Origin: an uncultured Eggerthellaceae bacterium
GTDB lineage: Bacteria > Actinomycetota > Coriobacteriia > Coriobacteriales > Eggerthellaceae
Direction: 5' to 3'
Assembly: GCA_947565915.1 (NCBI GenBank)
Contig: CANOHY010000017.1
Span: forward strand, 1 to 43,379
DNA: 43,379 bases
The notes under the pieces: model-generated
The model's database searches: none
Told to the model about the DNA's origin: nothing
The model's input: the letters and a program-made list of their open reading frames with translations, nothing else
In this document: positions 1 through 10,500 of the stretch, one piece after another
How positions within the stretch are numbered: the first letter of the stretch is position 1
Layout: every line of letters begins with the position of its first letter
Translations under genes and position numbers: made by a program

Positions 1-823
1 GGCGGCGCTCCTTGCGCGGGAGGGCCTTGGGCGATGCGGCCAGGATGCGCCGCTTAACGTCGTCCCACGTGCCGCCCTCCAGCTTGTCCGTGAAAACCAC
101 CAGCTGGCTGTAGGCGTTCTGATGGCGGATGATCGCAAGCCCCGGGTAGCGCCTCTGGTCCTCTACCACGTCGTGGACGTCGGCATAGGAATCGGCGAAG
201 ACCCTGTCGTGAGAGCCCTTCAGGATGCGATCCGGGAGGAACGCCCCCGAGAAGGACACCTCCAGCTTGACATTCTGGGGAACGTTCTTATACCGCGGGA
301 ACAGCCCCGGAATCCAGTCGTAAGCTAGGGGAGCATTGAACCTATCATTAAAAATGAAAGCATCGCCAAAGGGCAGGTAAAACAGAGAGTAGTTCCAAAA
401 GAAGAAAGGCCACTCATCAGAAGATGCCAGCCGGTCTGGAACATTGTAGCCAAGAGGGTTTTCCATGTCACAGCTATGCAGTCGCTCGAAGACAACGCGA
501 GTCTTCGCGCTCCATCTCTTCGTGCCCCACATGGGACGTCTGATTCCCGCAACCATAGTCACGCCGAGCAAGATATACCTAACGCAAACGAAGCCCAACA
601 ATATGAAGAGCACCTGTAACCATACAATCTGATCGTCAGACGAGAAGATGATGCCGAGGATTAGTACATACAGGAACAGCATGATGCTGCAGGCTATGAT
701 GAACCACCAACCTGCTTCCCATTCATGGGGTCTCATGAAAAGTCTCACGTAATTCCTGAACGCCTGCTCGTCGAAGGCGCCCTCGAAACGGATGGCGCTG
801 CCTTGTTGCCAATCGCAGACCAT
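1..823 (-). CDS. membrane protein, possible YcxB-like immunity protein (partial, C-terminus beyond left edge)
   Basis: An uninterrupted frame runs from an ATG at 821-823 to the left edge, about 274 residues without a stop. It starts MVCDWQQGSAIRFEG. A GGAGAGG ribosome site lies just upstream, and the start is 9 bases after the stop of the previous gene, so the two are probably cotranscribed. Two hydrophobic segments lie at about residues 40-60 and 68-95, with a mixed hydrophilic remainder. The later part (DVHDVVEDQRRYPGLAI, then a Lys/Trp-rich helix) resembles the C-terminal layout of YcxB-like proteins, where a strand-rich domain follows two membrane helices. The layout parallels the next gene, suggesting a diverged tandem duplicate. 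Placed downstream of an RHS toxin, an immunity role is inferred and not shown. The family call is tentative. Confidence 0.6.
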   Translation of the reverse strand, partial: MVCDWQQGSAIRFEGAFDEQAFRNYVRLFMRPHEWEAGWWFIIACSIMLFLYVLILGIIFSSDDQIVWLQVLFILLGFVCVRYILLGVTMVAGIRRPMWGTKRWSAKTRVVFERLHSCDMENPLGYNVPDRLASSDEWPFFFWNYSLFYLPFGDAFIFNDRFNAPLAYDWIPGLFPRYKNVPQNVKLEVSFSGAFLPDRILKGSHDRVFADSYADVHDVVEDQRRYPGLAIIRHQNAYSQLVVFTDKLEGGTWDDVKRRILAASPKALPRKERR

Positions 824-832
824 GCCTCTCCA

Positions 833-1501
833 TCACTTCCACGCCGCTTTGCGGGACTTCGGGCGCTTCGGGCTTTTGGCGTATTCCTCCAAGAGCGCGA
901 CCAGCTCGTCAGGGTCCATGCCCTGAAGCTTGCTCTTAAGGAAGGCTGCAGCCGGCACGGCCTTGTAGTGGTCCTCGTCTTTTCTCGTGTTGAGAGGACT
1001 GACTAGTGCCCTAGGAACGAACAGACACCCCACTATCACGAGGTCACCAACCTGCCGAACCCAGCGCACTTCCTGCAGTGGAGCGACAATCTCCCTGCGA
1101 AACGTCGTGAAGCTCAAGGCATCGCCGATGACCTGAAAGCGGAATCGCCTGTCGGGATCATCTGGCCTGAGCCCAAGCGCTTCCGAATACATCTTCAACA
1201 ACACGTTGGTTTGGTAATCGGTTCCCCAAAAGGCAGGCTGCTTCTTTGCGAGAGCAAAGATTAGAACTGGAATCGCCCAAATGATTATGAGCTCCAGCAC
1301 CAATACATAGCCAGAAGGTCCACAGATAACCCAAATGGCAGGATATATTGCGAAGCAAACTATCGATACGACTATTAGAATGCATCTCAGCTTGCCCCTC
1401 TTCGACATGTAGTCCGATGTTGCCACATAGACTAGGAAATCATCATCGGTGAGAATGCCATCGCATCGGGTGCGCGCCTCTTGGCCATCAGTAGATTGCA
1501 T
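833..1501 (-). CDS. two-helix membrane protein, probable RHS toxin immunity protein (YcxB-like)
   Basis: A protein of about 222 residues, counted from the ATG at 1501, which lies inside the last codons of the RHS toxin gene (toxin stop at 1488-1490). The frame is open further upstream, with alternative starts at 1513 (ATG) and 1537 (GTG); the choice is uncertain because none has an ideally spaced ribosome site. It has two adjacent membrane segments (about residues 40-62 and 65-85), then a soluble domain with FTTFRREIVAPLQEV and LFVPRALVS, which fits the YcxB-like pattern (membrane hairpin followed by a PH-like domain). The tail is Lys/Arg-rich. Overlap with the toxin gene implies translational coupling, as is usual for a cognate immunity protein. 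A membrane-located immunity protein fits a membrane-acting toxin tip. Function is inferred from position. Confidence 0.65.
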   Translation of the reverse strand: MQSTDGQEARTRCDGILTDDDFLVYVATSDYMSKRGKLRCILIVVSIVCFAIYPAIWVICGPSGYVLVLELIIIWAIPVLIFALAKKQPAFWGTDYQTNVLLKMYSEALGLRPDDPDRRFRFQVIGDALSFTTFRREIVAPLQEVRWVRQVGDLVIVGCLFVPRALVSPLNTRKDEDHYKAVPAAAFLKSKLQGMDPDELVALLEEYAKSPKRPKSRKAAWK

Positions 1502-4500
1502 AGTAGAGGTCATCCTTCCATCTGTAGACTTGGCCACTATCCCTTAAGCTACTGCTTAACGAGTCAACGGCAATTCCACCAAACAAACCTATAGCTGCAC
1601 CAACGACCGCGCCGACGGGGCCGCCGATAGCAGCTCCAACAAAGAAGCCGACGGCTGCGCTACCTGCTTGTGCCCCCATCTTCGCGGCACCGAAAGCGCC
1701 TTCAACTATCGCATCCGTTTGAGCGCGTTCAGGAGTAACATTGGGATTATTCAGCGCATCATATACATTTCCGATAGTGAAAACCCCTTCTACGGCAACT
1801 TGCACGACTACAATCCTCTTGCCTGCAAACGTGAGCGCCTTGTCGGTCTTAGCGAGCTGGTTCACGGTTGTGAGCGAGCCTGTTGTAGAATGAGCTTCCT
1901 CATACCATCTAGATGCATTGGCAATCTGAGCATCGGCCAGGAAAGCTGACGTAGCCTGGCTGCCACCATTGAGAATCTCCTTTACTTCTGGGTTTATTGA
2001 TGGCTCAGGTGCCATCTTGCCCATATGGTCGTACTCGTCGCAGTACTTCTTTGCCGCCTCGCGACTTATCCATCCGTTCTTGTACCAAACCATGGCCATG
2101 TAGGACCTCTCGAGCCCAGCTGGCATCGCCGCTAGCTGCTGCTCGTAGCTCGGCTTCTGGACGAGCGGCTGCATGGCTTCCGAGACGTAGTTGATGAGGC
2201 TGCTCGCGATGCCGCTCGCCAAGGATTGGCCCGAGCCCTTGGAAGGCGTAAGGGGACCGCCGAAGAGGCTATCGTTGCGCTGCTGCATGTAGCGCATGCC
2301 CTTCTCCATGCCCATGAAGTCATCGAAAACACCGTGCCCCGTGGGGTCGATGGCGTTCACCGGGTCGCCCTCGGCGTAGGCGTAGCGGTTCCGGGAGGCG
2401 GGATCGGCTGCTCGTCCCAGGTAGGTGTCCTGGCTCGCGAACGAGAGGGTGGCCGTCACGAGGAAGCGGGCCCGCAGGTAGACCAGCCCCGTGGCGGCGT
2501 CCGCCTCCTCCCCGTTCCAGCCGCGGGATGGAAGCGTGCCCGTCATGTCCTCGATCGTTCCCGTGACGCTGAACGCAGCGATGCCCACGAGGCTGCCCGA
2601 CTCGTCGAGGGCAGCGGTCACCGAGCCGCGCCCGTCGAAGGCGTAGGAGGTCGCGCCCTCGGCAAGGGGAAGCGCGGAGAAGATGCCGGACTGGGATTGG
2701 GGCAGGCCACGGGTCTCGACCGAGGAAGCGGCGCTATTCGCAGACGGCTCGGCTACAGCCGACATCAACGAGAAATCAGACTGGGCTTCCGCGGCAACGG
2801 GGTCGAGCAGGGCCGTCAGGTCGTCCCCGCCCGCATCGAACAGGTAGAGATGGTCGCTCGTCGCGCCATCCTCTCCGACGGTCGCAAGGGGCTGGGCAAC
2901 GTCGCTCAGGGACGTGCTCGCGTAGGCCCGCTCGTCCATGCCCACGATCACGCCGCCGCTTGCAAGCTCGCCTGCGATCGAGGATACCGGGGGCTCTCCT
3001 GCCCCCAGGCCGCCTGTGGCATCGTCCGACAGGTCGTCGGCATCGAGCTCGTCCCTGCCGCGCCCGCGCCCGCGCGCATGCCACTTGGAGGCCAGAAGCT
3101 GCAGGAGCGCCCCCGATGCAGCAGGATTCGCTATACCTAAGGACCCTGCGAACCCCGAGCAGAGCGCGAGGGCCAGCGGTGCCAGCCCATCGCCCAGGTT
3201 GGGAAGCGCATCGGCGACGCCCTCCGATGCCGACACCCCGCCTTGGGCGACCGCCTCCTCGCCCACGCTCGCCTGCCAGACGCGGTTGCCATCCCCGTCA
3301 TAGGCAACTCCGAGGGCGAGCGCGTCTCCCCTCATCACGGCCGTCAGGCGGTTCTCGAGCCCGTAGGAATAGGTGGTGGTGGCGTCATCTGCTTCGCGAG
3401 TCACCAGATTGCCCGCATCGTCATAGGCATACGTGCTCTTCTCGCCATCGGTGGTGGAGCTCGCAAGCCTGCCATCTGCGTCATAGACGAACGTGGCGTG
3501 GTAGGCGCCCGCTCCCGTGCGGGAAGCCTCGACGCGGTTGCCCGCCGCATCGTATGCGAAGCTCTCCTGGTAGGCGCCATCGGGACCTGTGCCCGCAACC
3601 GTGGCAAGCCTCCCGGCATCGTCGTAAGCGAGCTCGCGGCTGCCCTCGCCGAGCCCTTCTGCCTGCCACTGCTCGCGGGCTATGCGCCCCGCGCCATCAT
3701 AAGAATACGCGTAGCTCGACACGGGATCGCCGTGCGCATCGAGGCTCTCGACCGAAGATATCCGCCCGAGGCCATCACGTTGCCATGAGGTGGAGGACCC
3801 GTCGGGGCGAGCGACGGATGCGGGGCGGCCCTCCGCGTCGCAGGAGATGTTCCAACTACCCGCATCGGTTGAGATGGATGCGGGGTTGCCAGCGACGTCG
3901 TAGGAATAGCGGGCCACCTTGCCATCTGGGTAGGCGACCGACGACACGCGCCCGTCGCCGTTGTATGAGTAGGCAAGCCTCCTGCCCGCACCGTCCGTCT
4001 CGGACGCTATGCGCCCTGCTCCGTCGTACTCGCGCATGTAGGTTCCCGTCCAGTCACTGCGCGAGGCAAGGCGACCCTCACCGTCGTAGGTGTAGCCCAC
4101 CTCTGATCCAGGCGATGCGGGGTAGGACTTCGAGGTCAGGTTGCCCTCGCCGTCGTAGGCGAAGCGCGTCTCGGTGCCTGCGCCATCGACGTAGGAGGTC
4201 GGCCGCCCCGCGGCGTCCCGGGCGATCCTCTCGGTTGCGCCCGTCGGCGAGGTGACGCTCGTCAGGTTGCCGAGGGCGTCGTAGGCGTAGGAGGTGGTGG
4301 CGCCGAGCGCATCGGTGGCGCTCGCGACGTTGCCGAGAGCGTCACGCTCGTAGGTGGTGCTGCCCGCGCCGTCAGTGACCGAGGCGATGCGGCCTGCGGC
4401 ATCGTATGAGTAGGTGGTGGGCTGGGATGTGCCCTCGGACCTCGAGGTCAGGTTGCCCGCCGCATCGTAGGCGTAGCGGGCGGACTGGGCGCCCTCGGGC

Positions 4501-7500
4501 GCTTGCCCGCTCTCCTGGAGGGACCGAAGCGCCGATGCGGCGCCATCGGCGCTCGCCGCCTTGACCGAGGCCATAAGGCGCCCTGCCTCGTCGTACCCGA
4601 ACGCTGATGCCGTGCCGAAGGCGTCGGTTGCTGCCACCACGCGGCCGTCGGCATCGTAGCGCCAGGTAGAGGCGCCCTTGCCGACCTTCCTGGAGGCGAG
4701 GTTTCCCGCCGCGTCGTAGGCGAAGGTGGCCTCGATGCCCGCCCCGCTTGTTGCCGAGACGAGGTTTCCGCGCTTGTCATAGGCGTAGCGCGCCGTTGCC
4801 CCTGCCCCGTCGGTCACCGAGACGGGACGGCTCATCCCATCGTAGGCGATGCGGGTCGCGTTCCCCGCGCCATCGCGGTAGGCGACGACATTTCCGAGAG
4901 CATCGTAGGCCCACTTGCGCTCGCTGCCGTTGGAGTCGGTAGCCGAGACGAGCCGTCCGAGCGCGTCGTAGGCGAAGGAGCTCTTAAGCCCCAGGTTGTC
5001 GGCTATGCCCGTGATGTTGTCCATGACGTCATAGGATAGGGCAAGCTCGCGGCCCAAGGGCGTGGCGGTGCCCACGAGCCGGTCGGCGACGTCGTAGGCG
5101 TAGGTCTGCGTGGCCCCGCTTGCATCGGTTACGCGGATGAGGTTGCCGACTTGGTCATGCTCGAGGGTAGTGGTGGCACCCATCGGGTCGGTCATGGACG
5201 TGATGTTGTTCGCTGCATCGTAGGCGTAGGCGGTGGCGTGGGAAAGCGGATCCTTTGTGGCGATGACGTTTCCGGCTCCATCGTAGGCATAGGAGCTCTC
5301 GGCGCCGCTCGGGTCCCTCCAGGCCACCAGGTTGCCCGCGCCGTCGTAGTCGAACGAGAGCGCTCGGCCGCTCGGGAGCGCGAAGCGCACGAGGTTTCCC
5401 GCTGCGTCGTACTCATAGGTCGCCTCGTTGCCCAGCGGGTCGGTCTCGGAGGTCAGGTTGCCCGCCTTGTCGTATCCGTAGGTGCGCCGGCATCCCTCCC
5501 CGTCGGTCATGGCAACGATGCGCCCCGCGCCGTCGTAGGCATAGGCGCTCATGGCCCCCGCCTTGTCGATGGCAGCCACCACGCGCCCGCAGCCATCGTG
5601 CTGGTAGGCGGTGCGGTTGCCGGCCGCGTCCTGCTCCAGGACGAGGTTTCCGCACTTGTCGTGCTTGCGCGTGCTCGCGTTGCCGAGGGCATCGGTGGTG
5701 GATACGAGCAGCCCGCATGCGTCGTATGCGTAGGTGGTGACGGCTCCCGCCGCATCGGTCGCCCGGACGACCTCGCCCCATTCGTCGTACTCGCTTGTCA
5801 CGGTGCGCCCGAGCATGTCCGTCTTGGAGATCTGGCGTCCCGCCCCGTCGTATCCGAAGTCCCAATGGCGCGCATCACCGTCTGACGCCGAGGTCATGTT
5901 GCCGCGCACGTCGTAGGCGAACGAGAGCGTGACTCCCATGACGTCGGTCAAGGAGGTCAGGTTGCCAAGAGCGTCGTAAGCGAGGCTCGCGGCGTTTCCG
6001 CGTGCGTCCACGGTGCGCGCCACGTTGCCCGCTGCGTCGTATCCCTGCTCGGTGCGGTTGCCGAGCGCATCGATCGCGGCAACGGCGCGCCCGAGGGCAT
6101 CGTATTCGAAGGCGGTCGTAAACCCGCGCGCATCGGTTGTTTTGACGAGGTTGCCGACCGCGTCGTACTCGAAGGCGGTGACGTTGCCCGCGCCATCGGT
6201 CACGGAGAGCAGCTCGCCTATGGAGCCGTAGGCGTAGCGCACCTCGACGCCCGCGCCGTCAACCTGCGCGATCACGTTTCCCCGAACGTCGTATTCGGTC
6301 GAGATGGTCGCGCCTTCTGGGTCGGTCGTCGACACCTGGCGCCCTGCGCCGTCGTAGGCATAGGTGGTGACGTTGCCTTCGGGGTCGGTCGCGGAGGCGA
6401 GGTTGCCCGCTGCGTCGTAGGCGAACGCCCACTCCTCCCCTGCCGGGTCGACCATAGACGTCATCTGCCCGGCCTCGTCGTAGGCGAGCTCCCAGATCCT
6501 CCCCTCCACGTCGACCTTGGCGAGCCTGCCGGCAGCGGTGTAGGCGTAAGATGTAGTCGCACCCGCCCCATCCGCCTCGCTTATCAATCTGCCGCCAGAA
6601 GCGTAGGCTCGCTCGGCAATCGTGCCGAGGGCATCTTCGCTCTTGGTCAGGCGGCCCATGGTGTCATAGGTGCTCTCCGTGCGGTTGCCGAGCGCGTCGA
6701 TGGTGGCGAGCGCTACCCCGTAGGTTCCGTCGCGCTCGTAGGTGGTGATGGCACCATCCGGCCCCTCCTCGGAGGTGAGATAGCCGCGGGCATCGTAGGC
6801 ATAGGAGGTCGCGTTCCCGGCAAGATCGGCATGCGCGGTGCACCTGCCCTTGCAGTCGTAGGACCAGGATTCCACGTTGCCCAAGGCGTCCGTGTGCGCG
6901 ACCTGGTTGCCTGCCGCATCGTAGGCATAGGATTCGGTGGCGCCGCTCGGAAGGGTAACCGAGGTGGCCTGTCCCTTGGCGTCGCGGATGAACGTCGTGC
7001 GCTGGCCGTTCGCATCGACGAGCGACGCGAGGTATCCCATGGGAGTGAGCTCGTAGGCGGTATGAGCACCTGTGCCGTCCGTCTCGCCGACGACGTTGCC
7101 CGCGGCGTCGTACATGGTGCGCGAGACGTTGCCCGATGCGTCGGTGACCGACACGCGCCGGCCCATGGCGTCGTAGGCATAGGCCGTCGTGCGCCCGAGG
7201 CCATCGGTCTCGCTCGTCACCCAAGGGCCGCTGTAAGCGTAGGCGATGGACACCCCGTCGGCATCGGTGGCGCGGACGAGGCGGTGCGCCCCGTCGTACT
7301 CGAAGGCGAAGGCCTCTCCGCTCGACGACGTTTGCGAGACGAGGTCTCCCGCAGCGCTGTAGGCGTAGGAGATCTCCTCGCCATCGGGGTTCACCTGGCC
7401 AACGAGGCGGTTCTTCCCATCATAGGAATAGCTCGTCGCCCAGCCATCGGGCGAGGTGGAGCAGGTCAGGTTGCCGCGCCCGTCGTGGGCATAGATGCCC

Positions 7501-10500
7501 TCCTCGTCGTAGGCGAGGTTTCCGGATGCGTCGTATCCCCGCGAGACGGAGGTGCCGTCCGGATAGCCTATCCCCACCGTGCGCATGAGCGAGTCGTAGC
7601 GGTAGGTGGTCACCTGTCCCATGGCGTCGGTCGCGATGGTGGCGCCGCCCACGTAGGAGAAGCGCACCACGCCTCCGAGAGCATCGGTCTGGCTTATGAC
7701 GCGCCCTTGGTTGTCGTAGGCGTTGCGCACGGCCATGTTGCCATCTGGGTCCCTGAAGGAGGTCATGCGATGCGCCCCGTCGTAGCCATAGCGGGAGGTG
7801 GCGCCATTGGGCTCGGTGGCAGATACCAGGTTGCCGGAGGCATCGTAGCCGTACGTGCAGGCGGCCCCTCCGGGAAGCGCGAGCTTGGTGATATGCCCTG
7901 CAGCGTCCCACTCGAGCCCGAAGCGGATGCCCGAGGGGGAGACGACCGCGGAGACGAGCCCCTCGGCATTCCTTTGGATGGTGGTAGCGAGCCCCAGCGC
8001 GCTCGTGCGGCTGGTCATGAGCCCCCAGGCGTCGAAGGAGTCGTAGGAGCCGTCCTGCCGCGAGAGCGTCCAGCGGACGTAGTCGACCTTGTTCTGCGTA
8101 TAGCGGGTGCCAGTTAAGGTCAATGTGGGCTCCTCGGGGCATCTGAACGTGAGCCCGCTCGCGCGGCCGAAGAAGTACACCTTGCCATCTCCCGCGCTAT
8201 AGGCGATCGTATTGGCGTCGGTCATGGAAAGCGACGCATCCCATTCAAGCGACCAGCCGCGCCCGAAGGCCCCGGCCACGTCGGCCGCCTTGGAGTTGTA
8301 GGTGCGGACGAGCTGAAAGTCGCCTTCCACCTCGGGCACGCTGGCATCCACGCGCTCCATCACGAAGTTGCCGGTGCTCAGGTTCACCGGCTCGTATCCG
8401 TACTCGCAGTGCTTGGCCCTGCCCATGAGCGCCGAGTCGATCCGCCTCTTCTGGTCCACCGAGAGGTTTGAGGGGTTGTAGGCAGCGGTGGTCTTGGGGT
8501 TGCGGACGAAGAGCGTGTTGCCCTTGATGGAAAGCGAGTCGTGCACGTGGTTGTCCGCGCAGATGGTGGAAAGGGAGACCCCGTAGTGCTTGGCGATGTA
8601 GGGCAGGGTGTCGGTTGCCTTGGCCTGATAGATCAAGAACTTGTCGCTTGCCACCTCCTTGCCGACGGTGGCGTTCAGCACCGGCTGGGCGCGAAGGGAG
8701 TAGAGCGCATCTGCCGAGAGATTGGCGAAGAGCGGCGTTTGCCAGTTTCCGAGCTTGTCCTTGTACTTGGTGGCGTTCGGGTAGGCGGCCTCCCAAGCGG
8801 AGGAGTCGGGGTACTTGTAGCTCTTGGAGGCAGTCATCCATCCTCCATCCCCACGCCCGTCGAGCTCCCAACCTACCGTAGCCCCTGGGGTCGCCACCCC
8901 GTCTGCGAACACGCCATCGACGGCCTGGATGCCCGCGACGGTCGTCTCGGTGACGGGGCGAAGCGCCACGGTGGTGGAGTTAAGGGGATAGGAGGGGTTT
9001 ACCGGGTCCGGCACCGACCACTTGACCTCGAGCTTGGGCGGGTTGGCCGAGGTGTTGCCGGAAAACACCTCGCATTGCATGTTGCGCTCGTCCTCGGACT
9101 TGAGCACGATGCCGTTGGGGGCGGCCAAGCCCTGCGCCCAGGCGTTCACCGCCTCGCGCACGTCCCACTTCACGTAGCCCTCGGAGGTGCGCGCCTTCTT
9201 GAATGACAGGAAGGTGTGCTTGGCGTTCTTCTGGGTGTTCCACTTGAGCGTGTAGTAGTCCCACGCCTCGTCCATCCGGTAGGCGCCCATGTTGTTCTTG
9301 CCAGCCGAAAGGGTGGTGAACTGGTAGAGCGAGAAGGTGGCCGAGTCGATGCGCTCCTCGTTCATGTTGGCCGCAAAATCGTAGTCGAACTTCGCGTAGA
9401 CGCGGCAGAACTCGTGCCCGCGCCCTCCCGGGTTGAAGGCGCCCGATGCCGTTGCCACACCGTCGTCGTATCCCACCGGAAGAAAGCCCGAATCTCCGAT
9501 GACGCGGTCCCACGCCGATTCGACCACCGTGATGGTGGTCTTGGAGGCGCCGATGGACACCGAGGGGTCTATGCGCACGGGATAGGCCCGCTCAGGCGAG
9601 CATGCCCACTCCCAGTCGATGTCGAGTGCGATGACGGGCGCGCCTTCCTCCTCGACAAGCGAGAGCTCGACCCCATCGCTCACCGCCCCGGCTGCATCCT
9701 CCATGTCGGGCGCAGCGATGGTGGCAACAAGATTGCCCGCCGCATCGCGCACCACGACCGAGCCCTCCTCCAGCGCGCAGGAGAGGCGTGCGGGCAGGTC
9801 GATGCGCGTGCGGAAGGTGCGCGGGGCGACTTCGCGCTTGAGGATCACGTCCTCCTTCACGAGCGAGCCCACCAGCGTGTATTGGTAGTCGATGCCCTCG
9901 GAAACCTCGGTGTAGCGGATGGAGGTGCCCTGCGCAGCCGACACCGTGAAGTCGCCATCCAGGGGAACCAGTCCGATGTTGCACCCATTGGCCCGAAGAA
10001 CAAGCCCGCGCCCCTCGTCCATCTTGGCCGGGAGCTCGGCCGTAAACGAGTTGGCGGCGTTCACGTAGGTGGGGTTGCCTGCCTCCTTGCCCGGCGTGGC
10101 CAAAAGCGTGTTGTCGATGGGAGCGAGCGCGCCGTCCTCGGTGGTGTAGACGAGATCGCGCCCGCCTATCACGGTGGTGAAGTGGCGCGCATCCTCCTGG
10201 AAGACCACCGCCTCGCCATCGGTTGCCACCGGAGTGCCGGGCACCTCGTCGAGATCGAATCCGTAGAAGTCCTCTGGAGGCGCCGCCTTGGGGTCTGCCG
10301 GCTCGGGTGCCTTGGCCTCTTCTGGCTTCTCGTCGCCTTCCGTTGCCACTCCGTCTGCCAAGGAAGACTCGAGCTCGGCCTGCTCCTCGATCCTCTCCGC
10401 GAGCTGCTCCTGCACCTCGTCCGCATGGGCGAACGACACCTTGCCGCCCAGGCTGAAGGCCATGGCGAACGCGAGAACGCACGCGCAGCCCTTCGAGAGC

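Noticed and set aside
2960..4255. 431-codon Arg/Pro-rich plus-strand frame opposite the YD repeats
   Set aside because: Its Arg/Pro/Ser-rich periodic composition is the by-product of the 63-base repeats read on the wrong strand.
3330..8240. Regular repeats resembling a CRISPR array
   Set aside because: Repeats are diverged, lie in one open coding frame, and encode YD motifs; there are no unique spacers and no cas genes.
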